Positions 1-12,300 of a stretch of 54,820 nt of DNA are shown here, one piece after another. Made by a program: the position numbers and the translations under genes. The notes beneath the pieces are model-generated. The model was not told the origin of the DNA and made no database searches. It worked only from the letters and a program-made list of their open reading frames with translations. The stretch's first letter is position 1. Each line of letters begins with the position of its first letter. Source of the DNA: Corinectria fuckeliana (lineage: Eukaryota; Ascomycota; Sordariomycetes; Hypocreales; Nectriaceae); the NCBI GenBank assembly GCA_019137255.1, contig WPDH01000355.1, positions 1-54,820 on the forward strand. The letters are read 5' to 3'.

Positions 1-474
1 CTATATTAATAAAAGTATTAGGTATTACTAAGGTAGTCTTATTAGAAGAAATTATTATACTTTATATAGATATATATTTAGTTGTTTATTAGGTAAAAGG
101 TAAGTCTGTTAGATTAATAATAAAAGTAGATAAGAATATAAGTATAAAAAGCTATTAGCTATAATTAGGGTAGTATATAGCACTAGAGGACTATTTATAG
201 ACCTCTAAGTAGGTAATTAGTTTATTTAGATAGAATATTATAAGTATAAATAAAAAGAGCCTTTTTATAATAAAGGGAAGAAAAAGAAGAAAGTATAATA
301 GAGTGTAAAAAGATATATAAGAGTGTATAACTATATATAATTTCTTTTATTATTAATTAGTTACTATAGTGATAAAAACTTTAATCCTTTTATATATAAA
401 TAAATAAGATAAAGATATAGTCCTTTATTATAATATAATATTATATATAATTAAACAAAGCTCGTATAATACGG
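1..474. repeat. AT-rich gene-free block (left isochore edge)
   Basis: The sequence is dominated by A and T with frequent TATA, TTATTA and TAGGTA words and no reading frame of useful length. It changes abruptly to normal composition after about position 480. This is the usual look of repeat DNA degraded by repeat-induced point mutation in filamentous ascomycetes; that origin is inferred, because no intact parent element is visible here. No transposase or reverse transcriptase motif could be read. Confidence 0.75.
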
Positions 475-543
475 TAAGGTGACCCTAGTGCGAAAATTTA
501 AAAAAAAGTTGATGTGAGACACCGGGCCCTATAGCCTTCCGTA
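475..543 (+). repeat. Boundary repeat, left copy (inverted partner at 53996-54062)
   Basis: This ~69 bp stretch matches, as reverse complement, 53996-54062 with a few substitutions and short gaps. The best-conserved core is gagacaccgggccctat (515-531). Both copies sit where AT-rich DNA gives way to gene-bearing DNA. A weaker resemblance continues into the AT-rich side. It is probably the terminus of a repeat family, an LTR or a terminal inverted repeat; which one cannot be told from the window. Confidence 0.8.
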
Positions 544-1659
544 CCGTCCCGTGGCCTCCCCGTGACCCGGTTTTGGGCCTTGTTTGTGGTCGACGCAGCA
601 AGCAAGCATGCGGGTTGGAGACGGGAGCCTCCAATGAGTCCCATCCCATCGGCTACCTGGTCTATGGGATTCACAGAGCCGCTCGCTTTCATCTGGCCGA
701 CGCATATTGACACACTCTCTCAACCTTTCTATTTAGCGTGGCCCATTCTCCGTTGCCTGGTGTTTACTTTGCACTTCTCACCATCTCCCTGCCCTCCTTC
801 TCTCATATCTCTGGCTCTCAATTCTCCGATTCTCCGACTTTCTGACTCCCATTTACCTTCACCCTCACTCTCACCTCACCCTCGCCCTCACTCTCTCTCC
901 CATTCACGCATCAACCAACCTCTTTCTCTCTTCTCTTCTCTTCTCTTCTCTTTTCTCTTCTTCTCCCTCTCTCCCCTCTCATCTTCCATCTGTTTCTACA
1001 TCCGCCTCGTCCTACTTCATCCTGCACCACAACGTTTGCTGTTCGCGCTGTGGTAGGTGTGTTCGCGCAACCATCATCCCTGCCATCGAATCGCATCTCA
1101 CATCTGCTTCACTTTTGTGTCTCTGCTCTGTGCAGCCTCGTTTGTCTGCCCCGACGGCATCTCCCTCTCTCCCTCTCTCCCTCTCTTTCTCCTCTCCCTC
1201 TCCTTCTATCTCTCTCTTCCCCCCAACCCCCACCTCTCTCTCTCTCTCTCTCCAATTCCCTCTCTCGCGTTTCCGTCCCATCGCTAGTAGACGCCAATCA
1301 TTCTACCACTTCTCCAAAGAAGACGCAAGCGAAACTTCGTCCCACCAAACTCAGAGAGTCATCGCCATCCAGGCTTCTTTCGACCCAACCTAAAGGAAAA
1401 GACTCATCGCTGCCTTGCATTTTGAGGCGGGCTGTCAAACATCCAAGTTTCGCTGTTAAGAGGCTGCGCTGGTGGATGCAACCCACCCATTCAGAGGCCT
1501 TGTACAGCTGGCAGCCATCCGGTTTGCACCTGCATCGCATCGACAGCACAAACGCACTCACCTTGAATTCCTTTGTTCCCTCCTTCATCGCCTATTCCAT
1601 CTTTTCGGCCCTCCTTCTCGTAAGAGTGCCTCTACTCTCAACCGCCGTCGCTGAAAAGG
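544..1659 (+). promoter_or_regulatory. Upstream region and pyrimidine-rich leader of the AAA+ ATPase gene
   Basis: About 1.1 kb precedes the ATPase start codon. From roughly 780 to 1275 the plus strand is overwhelmingly C and T, with runs of tctcttctct and ctctctctct. Such CT tracts are common in promoters and 5' leaders of filamentous fungi and often lie just upstream of transcription starts. Several long open frames cross the region on both strands, but they are low-complexity Ser/Pro/Leu or Arg/Glu translations of the tract and are not called as genes. A 5' UTR intron could be present but was not resolved. Confidence 0.5.
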
Positions 1660-4600
1660 ATGGAGCCGACTGAAGCTACCACGGTCCCGGCCGATCGCCA
1701 CGACGACTCCAAGCTCATTGGTTCCTTAACCGTCACCGACGACTCCGCCCGGACGCCGGCCGAGACAACCCACAACTCCACCGACCCCGATCCCGACCCC
1801 GACACTAAGCCTGCCGGGTCCGGTCGATCCGATCCCACCAAGCGCGCGGCCGAGAAGACCGCCAAGAAGCATCACCATGGAAAGGCGAAGAAGACAAAGA
1901 AGCGCGCCGCAGAGTCGATCTTGACCGACAACGAGGGCGACAGCGTCACCTCAGACACCTCAGACACCTCCGAGTCGGATTCCGATTCCGACGATGAAGA
2001 GGTCAAGGCAAAGCCCACTGTCTCCAAAAAGCGCGTCCATGCGCCCAAGTCCAAATCCAAGCCCAAGTCCACTGAGAAGGCGAAATCGAAGCAGCAATCT
2101 GGTTCTAACAAGAAGACCACCAAGAAGCAAACCAGAAAGAGCCAGAAAGACAACAAGAAGAGGGCCAAGGGCACAGCTGCCGACTCCGACTCCGACTCTG
2201 ACTCTGACGATGAGTCTACAGATTCTTCAGATTCCGACATCGACGAAACCAAAGAGGGGAGCTCCCTGCAGGAGGAGCTCAAGGATGAGTTCCAGGCCTT
2301 GAAGCTTCAAATCACCCAGCTACAACAGCAACTGGCTAAGAAAAGCACTCCCACCCAGTACACGCCCGGTGGATTCGGCTACCAACTCTCTCTCCAGCCG
2401 CAACCTCTTATTGCAGCCCCGTCCATTCCTCCTCCTGCGGTCCCCAATCCTCCCACCAGCGCAACACCCAGCCGCCGCCGCCGTGGTACGCCGGCTCCGC
2501 CGAGGGGCAGTGCCGCCGCACGGAGTGGGAACAACGCGACGGATCCGCTCGATGACGAAAAAGACTCCCCGGAAGACACAAAGAAGCCCAAGAAGGCCTC
2601 GGGGGTTGACTACAAACGAGTCGATTGGGTGTGGGACACGAATATTCACAACTACACTTTGCAGGACACGACCGAAAATACAACCGACTCTTACGACAGT
2701 TTCATTTTCCATGTCCGCAGGACCTTTGACTGGGAGGGAAAGTACCGGACCACTGTGGTGGACATCAAGAGCAAACTCCTACGCGAGTGCCTCCAGGACG
2801 TCGTGGGAAACGTCTCCGGGGTAAGCTTGGTGGACGAGACCCCCAAGCTGGATCCTAACCTTCTGTTCCTGTAAGTACCAGCTCACGAGTTTACTCACTT
2901 TTTCTTCCAGGTGTTATTCTAGCCTCATGCTAACATCGAGAAACTCAGGTATCTGGAAGACCTACGCAAACATCGAAAGTCGCTCAAGAAAGCTAAGCCT
3001 GCTGGAGATAGCAAGCACGAGCGAAAGAAGAACCAGAAGCGGCTGGATGAAAAGCGAAAGCACCTGAAGGTCCTCCTCAAGTACCTTGATCATGACTACG
3101 CGACAACCAAGGAAAGCCTCTATCCCATGCTAGAGAGCGGCCTGATTACCTTTGACTTGTTGTGGGCGCTCTGGAAACCAAACACAATCGCCTGCATGAA
3201 CACCTACGGCAGTACGAGCGAACCACGCGCGTTCAAGGTCGAGACGGCTCAGCCTCACGCAAGTATCATCAAGGGCCACTTCTACTACATCGATGGAAAG
3301 TACTTTGAGTATGATGGCAAGAAGTTCGGCTACGGAAACTTGACGGAGGAGATCAGCGAGTTCCAAGGCGCGAAAAAGATCAACAGTCTCCCCTGTTATC
3401 CCATCAAGTACCGCCAGAACGAGCAGCAGCTTCGCAAAGAACTGATTGAGCGAGGAAAGAAGTTTGTGTCGCTCCATGGTGTCCACTACAAGAGCTATCA
3501 GGGAATGGCCTTCCTGAAGCGCAAGAAGATGATTGTCAAGTTCAACGTGGGACAGAGTCGCATCATGATAGACCCAGCCATCTTCCGGCGGATCAACCCT
3601 AACTACAGTGTCTCTCTGGTCAAAGCCAAGGATCACGATATTTTATCCGACGATGAAGACTCTGATTCGGAAGAAGAGTGCTGCTGTGAATCTTCGGACT
3701 CCGAGGGTGGTGAGAAGGTCAAGTTCGTTACAAAGATCTTCAAGGATCTCGATGGTGACATTCACATGACGCGCGTACCCAAGGATGAGGTTGAAGTCGA
3801 GGACGATAAGGACGATCTCGACTTGCTGCCAGGCAGGCAGGCATCGGTCCCTAAGGGCGAACAGGGCGGAGAGGCCGTGGCCGAAGGGGATGCCGAGACG
3901 CCACTCGAGTTTACGGATGAGGAGTACCTGATCGCATCTCCCGTGGTCCTAGGCTTTGCCTTTTCGGAGAAGCAATGGCTGGAGTTTACCGTGTCAAACA
4001 TCAAGGACATCAAGTGGAACGACCAGGCCTGGGATTCGCTCGTTCTCGAGGATGGGACCAAGGACTTGATCAAGGCATTGGTCGAGTCTCGCAAGTACCA
4101 CGCAGCCAACACCATTGATGATGTGATCCAGGGCAAGGGCAAGGGCCTCGTCAGTAAGTTTTCCCCTTGTCCAACTATCACCCACCTTGATCCGTCGAGC
4201 CGATGCTGACAGAGTCTTGAGCTGTTCTTCATGGACCTCCGGGTACAGGCAAGACGCTGACCGCGGAGGGTATAAGCGAACTTCTCAAGTGCCCCCTGTA
4301 TATGGCCTCGGCGGGCGAGCTAGGGACAGACTCGCGATTCCTCGAGGTGGAACTCCAGAAGATATTGGACATCTGTCATGCCTGGGGCGCCATCCTGCTG
4401 CTGGATGAGGCCGATGTGTTCTTGGAGAAGCGAGATATGCACAACATACAGCGCAATGCTCTCGTGAGCATCTTCCTCCGGCAGCTGGAGTACTTTCAGG
4501 GCATTCTTTTCCTGACGACGAACCGAGTCGAGGTATGTCTCCCTTCGCTGTTCTGTCGATACTGCGTGTGTGTTTGCTAACCTCGTGTCCGACAGACTTT

Positions 4601-4943
4601 CGACGAGGCGTTCCAGTCGCGGATCCACATTGCTCTACGATACGACGACCTGGACTCCAAGGCAAAGCGGACCATCTTCAAGATGTTCCTAGACCGAGTC
4701 CAGGCTCTCGGGAAGATTGAGGTGACGCCGTTGACGGAGGACGACCTGGTTCTGCTGTCGAAGCAGGATCTCAACGGACGAGAGATCAAGAACGTGGTGG
4801 GATCTGCTCAGGACCTGGCCGTTAACAAGGGCGAGGCATTGAGCATGAGACACATCAGGCAGGTTCTCAACGTGCACGCCAAGTTCGGGCGCGACCTCAA
4901 GGGCGGGACCGGATACGAGGACGCCATGAGGAGCTACTTCTAG
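1660..4943 (+). CDS. AAA+ ATPase with DUF7025-like central region
   Basis: Four exons were assembled by hand: 1660-2870, 2949-4153, 4222-4532 and 4596-4943, giving about 1024 residues. The introns start GTAAGT, GTAAGT and GTATGT, and the first two have clear GCTAAC and GCTGAC branch sites. The N-terminal ~200 residues are Lys-rich and Asp/Ser-rich and look disordered, followed by a short coiled coil near residues 202-228. The region near residues 440-600 contains LESGLITFDLLWALWKPN, typical of the DUF7025 part of fungal AAA proteins. The ATPase core has Walker A GPPGTGKT (810-817), Walker B LLLDEAD (864-870), sensor-1 LTTNR and a conserved Arg after FQS. All nucleotide-binding residues look intact, so it should hydrolyse ATP; its substrate is unknown. 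The second and third acceptors were fixed by frame. The last acceptor of intron 2 (TTGAG at 4221) is weak but gives the only in-frame join to the P-loop. Confidence 0.88.
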
Positions 4944-7900
4944 ATCCACGACCACCACGCCCACCACGGTGGCCTGGATGAACTCTGGAGAGCAAGTGGG
5001 AGAGTTGATAGGTATCTGGAAAGGTTCGGGCGCACAAAGCGGGTTGGCGCATTGGGAATCCATTGGAGATTGGCCATGGCGATGGATTACGAACGAGCCT
5101 CGGGTCACGCAGTGGGATGGGGATGGGGATGGGGATGGATCTTGAATTTGCGGATGCAACGAGGTACATTACTGTGTACAACTATCAACGGGGATTCGAG
5201 TGAGATGCCTATGAAAGCGAACGATGGCAGGGAACTGAGAAATAAGTAATCATGCTTTAATCCGCAATTTGTTGGTGAGAGCGGTTGAAGCAAGCATCCT
5301 CGTTGGCCAAGGGCATGAATTACCGAGAATTACCACCAATGCGACGGTAGCCTGGGCGTGCCACAACGGCTCCTTTCTGGTTCCCAGCAGATGGAGACGG
5401 TCAATCTCTGTGAGGACTATTCTGTATGGTCACAGCTGAAGAGAGCGACCTTGATCGACAGAGCCAGCCGAGAAAGCCGCGCAGGCCTCCTCTCCCTCCT
5501 TTTCCTAGTCTTCCAGGTTTGGACCAAAGCTGGGCAAGCTTGAACCTGGGGCCGGAGCTGGAGCACGAGCCACGTCCAGCGGTAAGGATTTCCTTGCAAG
5601 CATCATCAGCACGTTCCCGAGAGTGGTTGGAAGGGATTCGGATCCTCAAGGCGGGCTGGAAATAGCTGCTGCTGCAGCAGCGGATGAGCCGCCGAGGCGT
5701 TTTTATTGCCCAGATAGTCTACGGGGTAGACTAGATTAAGCTACTACTATGTATGTAGGTAAGCTAGCTACGGAGTCGGTTTTGTTGGGCTTTTGGAGGC
5801 GGGTTTTCTCCACTCGATGGGAGATCGATCCGCAGTGTCAAGTCGGCGGTGCTGTTTGCAGCTGGAGACTTGAAACTATTTCAGCTCGTGATTTAGAGAA
5901 ACACCGCCGCTTGGAAGAATGCGGCTGTGAGAAAGACGAGGTGGCTGGTTCGTGGGAGGTGGGTGAGGAGAGACATGGCGTCGCGGGATGAGACAAAAGG
6001 GGAGCGCGTTGGTATGCGTGTTGCGATGACAATGACGCTCGGGGTTGCAGGAGGTTGCAGAGGGCGCACCGGCCATGCCCAGATAAAGAGTGATGGACAG
6101 TAGCAATCGTTGTATATTATTAGTTAATAGAGTCTAGGAGCACGAGGGAAGAAGTCAAGGGTCTGTTTGTATCCCCTTGGTAAAGTAATCCATCACTAGT
6201 CTACTTTCCAACATGGTTGCCCGAATAGGAAATTCAATCAAGGGGATGGCTGTGAAAGGGAGGGAACGTTGCATAAAGGCAAACTAAGGATTCACGGAGA
6301 ATTAAGGAAGCAACCAAGATCCGATCCTAATAATACACAGTGACTTTCTTCCAAGACTCTGTGGTCGGAATTCTTGCCTGTCACGCCATGGAATGAATGT
6401 ACTGCCCCGGCCTCATCAACCTAATGCTTGGCACAACCAGATGGGGCGTTTTCTGCCAGCCATCACCGCCTTCTCTTCTCGGCGGGCCGCCCGGATCTTT
6501 TTCAGCAACTCCTGCCTCAGGCCCGCACGCCAATTATCCGGCTTCCGGTGCGCGTAATTACTTCGTACTTCGTACACACACGCCACCGCCGCTCGCCCCC
6601 CTTTCAATCAATGGCTGGGAAGGGCGGCTGGCGAACTTGGCAGATGAGGGCTGGCTCGTCTTCATTTCCACTCCCCCTCCCCGGGAGCTCTAAGCCACTC
6701 GTGTCCCCTAGCCGCTGGCGTCGCCTGAGGCCCCGGGCCTCCTGCTGGTCGTTCCGGAGACAAAGCGCTGTTTATTGTTTCATGAACGGGCAGCGTCGTC
6801 CGGGGGGGAGAGAGACCTATTTTCCCTTCAAATTTAAAAGACGGACAGGCAAACGCCCACGCAAGCCGGTGTTCTGTCAATCAGACAAACGAAGAAACAA
6901 ACGATCGAGGGATGATTGATCCACTCGCTGGGTGGTGGTGGGAAGGCCACGACGCTGGGCCACGCCAGCTAATGAATGGGCCAGGGTGACCGACCGACCG
7001 AGAAAGCATCCACGCATCCATCGAAAAGCCGGAGCCACGATGGTGGGTGGGGTCGTGGCTATCGTCCTGTGGTAGGCAGATCCGATGGCTTGCCGCAGAT
7101 GTGGTGAAGATCAAGCCAGTACATACGATACGTACGGATGTTTGCCCTGCTAATCGATCCCATGCACTGTAATCGACGTGCAATGCGCTGGCTATTCTTT
7201 TCTTTAAGCGGTCAGCAAGCAAGCAGTCAGCCGCAGGTACGGAATCTTTTACCTACGACAGTGCCAACCGCGTGACCATTGGGAATGCTTGCGACCACGT
7301 ATCCTCCATCCATGTCGACAGCGCTCCGAGCAGTGACATTTCGAACGCAGGTCCGGAATTTAGGGTTGCCCACCAACAGAGCAGACAGAAGATACTCACA
7401 TGCCCCTGAAAGCTCACAAGGCGGCGACACAAGGGAAGGGACGAAAAAGCAACTGGGTCACTCATTTTCCTTCCTCCTTTTTTTCCTTCCTATTTTCCGG
7501 CGTTTCATCTTGTCTTTCACTTTCTTTTCGTCGCGGCGTCGCCACGTCTTTACGAAGCCTCCTCTCCCGGGAGGCTGCCGGATGCTTCCACCAGAACTCC
7601 GCCTGCTGGATCCCGATGCATGGAGATGCCCACTCCCGGCTTCTCTGTTGTGGTCTAGTTTTCGCCAGGATCTGTCGACCTTTTCTCGCTGACGCGGCGA
7701 TCGGACTGGGCTGGTCCCTCCTTGCTTAGTGGAGCGGTCGACGCAGTCGTCGTCTGCCAACGAGAGAGAGGGAACCGCGCAAGTCCAACGGCCAATCGGG
7801 CGCCCCTGGTACCTGGCAGACCCTGGCAGATGATCCTGGCCCGGAGTTGCATTCCTGCCTTGCCCCTGTGGGTTTGGCTTGCCGCCTTGGGGAAGGCCAG

Positions 7901-8482
7901 AAGTACAACCCTAGTCTAGGGTGGCGCTGGGCCGGGCCCACGGGCTGTCTCGTTGGCGCTGGCGCTGGTGCTTGACAAGGAGTAGTTTGGCGCGCTGCGT
8001 CCGGGATGGTCAGAAAGAAGATGGGTGTTCCAAGGTTCCCAAGGGGGCTCCACCGCCCAACGGAGAGAGAGATGAGGAGGGCAGGGCAGACATCGGCAGA
8101 GAAGGGGTGTGGGCATGCATGGACCTCATCGTGGGCCACAGAGACTCACTCAGAAGAGGAGAGACATGGCATTATGAATGTGCGTGTCCACCCACACCTC
8201 CAGCTACCACACACCCCCGACTTGGCCTTAATAACACTCATCTCCCTCCTTTCCATCTCGTGTTGCTCTTCTCCTCCAGCATCATTCTTTGAATAACGGC
8301 CCATTTGCCTTCCAGTCACTCATTAAACCAGACGCTCTCTTCGCGTTGATATCGCTCTCTTAACCTCAAGCCTCGCAACCTTACCCTCCTTTCCAAGGCA
8401 AATCGGAGTATTCTGGGAATACTTGCAATCCAACAGCTCATTCCGAAACCTATTCTTCACAACAGAAGAACCAACCGTCAAC
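4944..8482. other. Long intergenic region, no supported gene
   Basis: About 3.5 kb lies between the ATPase stop and the Asp f 4-like gene. It holds the ATPase 3' UTR with a short GGGGAT-type repeat (about 5115-5137), a CAG/CTG-rich palindromic patch near 5665-5685, a pyrimidine-rich stretch near 7465-7530, and the promoter and leader of the next gene (about 7700-8482). Open frames of 60-160 codons occur on both strands but none has a recognisable domain, a signal peptide or a convincing exon chain. Regulatory DNA or a non-coding transcript is possible; nothing specific was identified. Confidence 0.5.
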
Positions 8483-9349
8483 ATGAAGGTCTCCTCTTCC
8501 GTCCTCATCCTCGGCGCCGCCCTCGGTGTCTCGGCTCACCCCAGCGGCCACGCCCACATGCACGCTCACAAGGGCCGTGACTTTGTCGTTGCCAACAAGC
8601 CCACCACCACCGTCACCCAGTACGTCACTCAGGCTGGTGTCCCGACCGAGGCCACCTCGACCTCAACCTCCACGTCCGCCGCCTCCACTCCGTCCGCCTC
8701 CAGCGATGGGGATGACTCGTCCAGCGGCACCTACGTCGACTTCTGCAGCGGGAGCACCTCCAAGCGTGCCACCGCCGAGGAGATTGCCTACAAGGGCAAC
8801 ACCGGTGCATCCGACAACTACGGCTGCAACATCATGACGGTCAGCAAGAGCGTCGCCTCCCAGTACAAGTACACGGCCACTTTCAACAATGCCGTCAGCA
8901 AGGACCAGTCCTGCGTATGCTTCAACAAGATCGGCCCCGATGGTGGCATCAACGGCTTCTGGAAGGGCAACCAGGCCATCTCCTTCACCCTCCCCGCCGA
9001 CGGCTCCAAGGTCGTCGCCTTCGAGGCCAACTCCCAGGGTGGCTGTGTCTGCGGTGTCGGCGAAGTCCCCACCACCAGCATCGGCCAGTTCGCCGGTAGC
9101 TGGCTCGAGTTTGACTTCGGCAACGAGTCCAACGACAACTGGTCTGGCGCCGACGCCTCCTGCCTAGTCTCGGCTGCCAACAGCCTAGACATCCCTGCCC
9201 TCAAGGTCTGCAGCGGCACCACCTGCTCCACCATTGAGACGGGCGGTACCGGCGAGAACGCTTACCTCGGCGGCATGGAGGCTGAGGACGGTGTCGGCCT
9301 CAACCTCCCCGCCGGCAAGGCCCACCTTACCATCACCGTCGGCAACTAA
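8483..9349 (+). CDS. Secreted Asp f 4-like protein
   Basis: A single exon of 288 residues. ATG 8483 was chosen because it opens directly into a signal peptide, MKVSSSVLILGAALGVSA, with likely cleavage before His-Pro. The mature N terminus is His-rich (HPSGHAHMHAH), followed by a Thr/Ser-rich linker at residues ~55-85, probably O-glycosylated. A cysteine-containing C-terminal domain starts near residue 90 with YVDFC and includes YGCNIM, SCVCFNK and GGCVCGVGE. This layout matches the fungal allergen Asp f 4 family (PF25312-like group; assignment from remembered motifs). The biochemical role of the family is unsettled; extracellular or cell-wall location is the safe inference. Strong GC3 bias and C-ending codons suggest high expression. 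It stands alone, with more than 3.5 kb of gene-free DNA on each side. Confidence 0.88.
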   Translation: MKVSSSVLILGAALGVSAHPSGHAHMHAHKGRDFVVANKPTTTVTQYVTQAGVPTEATSTSTSTSAASTPSASSDGDDSSSGTYVDFCSGSTSKRATAEEIAYKGNTGASDNYGCNIMTVSKSVASQYKYTATFNNAVSKDQSCVCFNKIGPDGGINGFWKGNQAISFTLPADGSKVVAFEANSQGGCVCGVGEVPTTSIGQFAGSWLEFDFGNESNDNWSGADASCLVSAANSLDIPALKVCSGTTCSTIETGGTGENAYLGGMEAEDGVGLNLPAGKAHLTITVGN

Positions 9350-12300
9350 AAGCTTGATCGGTTTCACGTCGAAAAGGGCTCCCCTTTGCCGCGCGCGGAG
9401 CGATCCGGGCTTCTTTGAAATGGGTTTTGGCGGTTGTTTTCTATACCTGGTGTTCTCGGTGCGTGGATACACAACACAATACAACTGGGGTGATGGCTTT
9501 CTCCAGAAAGGCCACCTTGGATGCTGGTTCGGGATGTCTTATTTTACAATCTTACATATACTTGGTATTATGTGACATATTGCTTTCAATCTGATGGACT
9601 CTTTTTTTACTATTACTTTGCTTAATGAACTTGCCGTGTGTTGCTGCTTCCCGTATACCCTTACACACCTCCATGAGGACCAATATTTGCTTGAGCCCAT
9701 GTCATGAGACTACTGTATGTCGTGCGACCTGTCTTGTGTCGTGTACCATTGTGTCTATGCGTAGCCTTGCGTATTTTGAGCTAGGTCTAAGGTTAAGGCC
9801 CAGCGAATTCCTCGTTCCCGTTGCCAAGTCTTTCTTCCCGCATCCTTCTTTCCCCTCACAAAGACTGACCACTCGCTCACTCGCTCACTCGCTCACTCAC
9901 TCAGCCGCCCATTGTTGAGTCACACAAAGCAGGTCTAGCAGCATTATCTACACGCCCCCTCCATCAGAGGTTTTTTTTTTTTTCTTTCTTTTTCTTTCTT
10001 CTCTTTATTTCCTCACCCATTTATTTTAGGCTGCGTCTTTTTTTCCGTCATTTCTATGTACATACTCCAACGTTGGTTCGGGACGGGACGAAAAGAAAAA
10101 CTCTTTGTCGGCGTTGCTCGTGATAGGCTCTCGAGCGTCCACGACAGGTTCTGGGGCGGGACTAATGCAGCATTCGTCCCCATTGCCTTGTTTCATGATC
10201 GGTGTAGGGTAGTTTATAGGTTTGATGCGGGATGGGGGGGAGGCTGCTTTAGATGGGACAATGGGGTGTTGTCTTGTGCGGGAATTGTGAAGGGCAGAGG
10301 TATGTTTGCTTAAGTACCTTTGAACACGGCATCCAAGCATCTAAGCGCAGTGACACCTACCTACCTACCTTAGGGCTAACAGCGTGGAATTATGCCGCCC
10401 CACTGGATATCACTCACCATGTGGATAAAACTGCTGCGGAGTTGAGTAGGTATAACTGGTTTTTAGAGATATTAAAGCAGCGCTGTTCACCATCCCTGGG
10501 CCATCCAATCGAGGCTCGTCTCCCCTGACTCGAGGCCTGGCAGAGGTCCACTTGTGCCTGACATGCGACACGTGGATAGCGCACCAGCGGCCCACTGTCT
10601 GTCACAACGGGGATTGGGATGGGAGGGGCAAATAATCCTACCCTACACATTTTTTTAAAGAGTTTTTTATACATAGTACAGTAGTAGTTGCAGCAGGTCA
10701 ATACACTATTGTTACGTACAAGTGGTACATTGGCCGAAAAGAGGGCCAAGATGAGGGAATTCTGGTGTCCATCCATGCGGGTGTGGAGGAGGTGAAGATG
10801 GTGGAGATGAATGGACATGTGGTTCTCGGCAGCTGAGTCGGTCGGTGACATTTAGTCGGCGGGTGAGTAGAAGAATGACCAGTCAGGGCTGGCATGGATG
10901 GGAGGAAAAAGCAGCTTCCGGGGTGTCTACACAACGTTGCTCTTACATCTACTTTCGTCTGGTTGGTATGTAGGCCTATGTGTAAGCCTCTCGATGCTGC
11001 GTTATGAGCCGAGCGCAGTGACATGAGATGAGATATGGAGAGGTCGAAATACGACACGACTGCATAGTTGTTCACGGGGCCATACCGTGACATGAAACCC
11101 AGAGATGTCGACTCATACTGGGCGGGGTGCAGGAGAGCCCAGCTGGTGCGTCAGGTCTATCAACAGCTTTCAGGTGAGGTGTGCTATGTACGGTGAGTTG
11201 GATTCATGCAAGTCCTTTAGGTCGCAGGTTGTACAACACTGCACAGCGCACGCAGCAGGGGAACAGCGCTTGCATTGTGTGAGCTGGCTTGGGCCATTGA
11301 ACTTGCATATGGTCTATTAGACAAGGGCCTGCGTAGCGAGTGCGACGGTGGGAGCATTTAGCCACCGGGGCTATAGACAGGGAACACGAATGCAATACAA
11401 TGACATGACGAGAGGATAATCTACGTTGTGATGGACAGTATCTCTGTATGTACGTCGTGCCCACGCAATATCCCATGGTACTTGCTACGGACTGGTTTAG
11501 ATATCGCTGAAGCTCCAAAAGGCGCTTCCCTCCGCGGCGCAGAAGCGAGGACGATCAGATCGGGATGGATCTGGGACGATTCCCCTCGAGGATGGATGTG
11601 CATCATTTATTATGCCAGGGAGGGGGCCAATCACGATTCTCCCGGCGGCGTGGCACGGATGATGACGGACATGGAGATGCTAGCCGCGGTGTCGATGCGT
11701 GCCAGCCCAGACGGAGGCCGCAGTAACTTTGATTACATGGTACAACAAAACACGCAGTAATAGTAGTAGAAAGTTTCGTCTTCCGTATCAGCCGTTCGGA
11801 CAAAGGCCCGCGGGGGTCCGGGGCTCGGCGCCGGTCGGCGGACGGAGGCGGCATTAACGCCTCATTGGCACTATGTATCTACTGTTGGTCGGGAGACTTA
11901 TAAGCATGTCTCGCACACACGCATGAAAGGAAGGAGCCAATATGCACGAGGTAGATTAAAGTGCTCTATTTCTCTCATTATTTTCTTTCCTTCCTTTTTC
12001 TTTCCTTTGGGCATGTGATTCATTTACAGCGATACGACGCTGAAGCTCTCCGCACAGGGATACACAGCATTCAACGCCGGAAGGCTGAGAAGAAAGGAAA
12101 TAAAACAAACCCAACCATGATCAAAAAGAGAGGCAACGACGCAGCATGTCGGGATACATAAACTACGCAACGAGGACACACCAGTCAGCAGCCAGCACGG
12201 CCATGGCATTGCTCGCCTTCATTGCCGACGAGTGAGGACGAGAGAGCCAACGAACCCCCCGGTTGAAGACGCTGGGAGAGCCGGGATAGGCCCAGGCCTG

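Noticed and set aside
562..1673. Plus-strand open frames of 164 and 207 codons
   Set aside because: They translate the CT tract into Ser/Leu/Pro-rich low-complexity sequence and overlap the leader and start of the ATPase gene.
5052..5249. 65-codon plus-strand frame after the ATPase gene
   Set aside because: Its Gly-Trp repeat is the translation of the gggatg tandem repeat in the 3' UTR.
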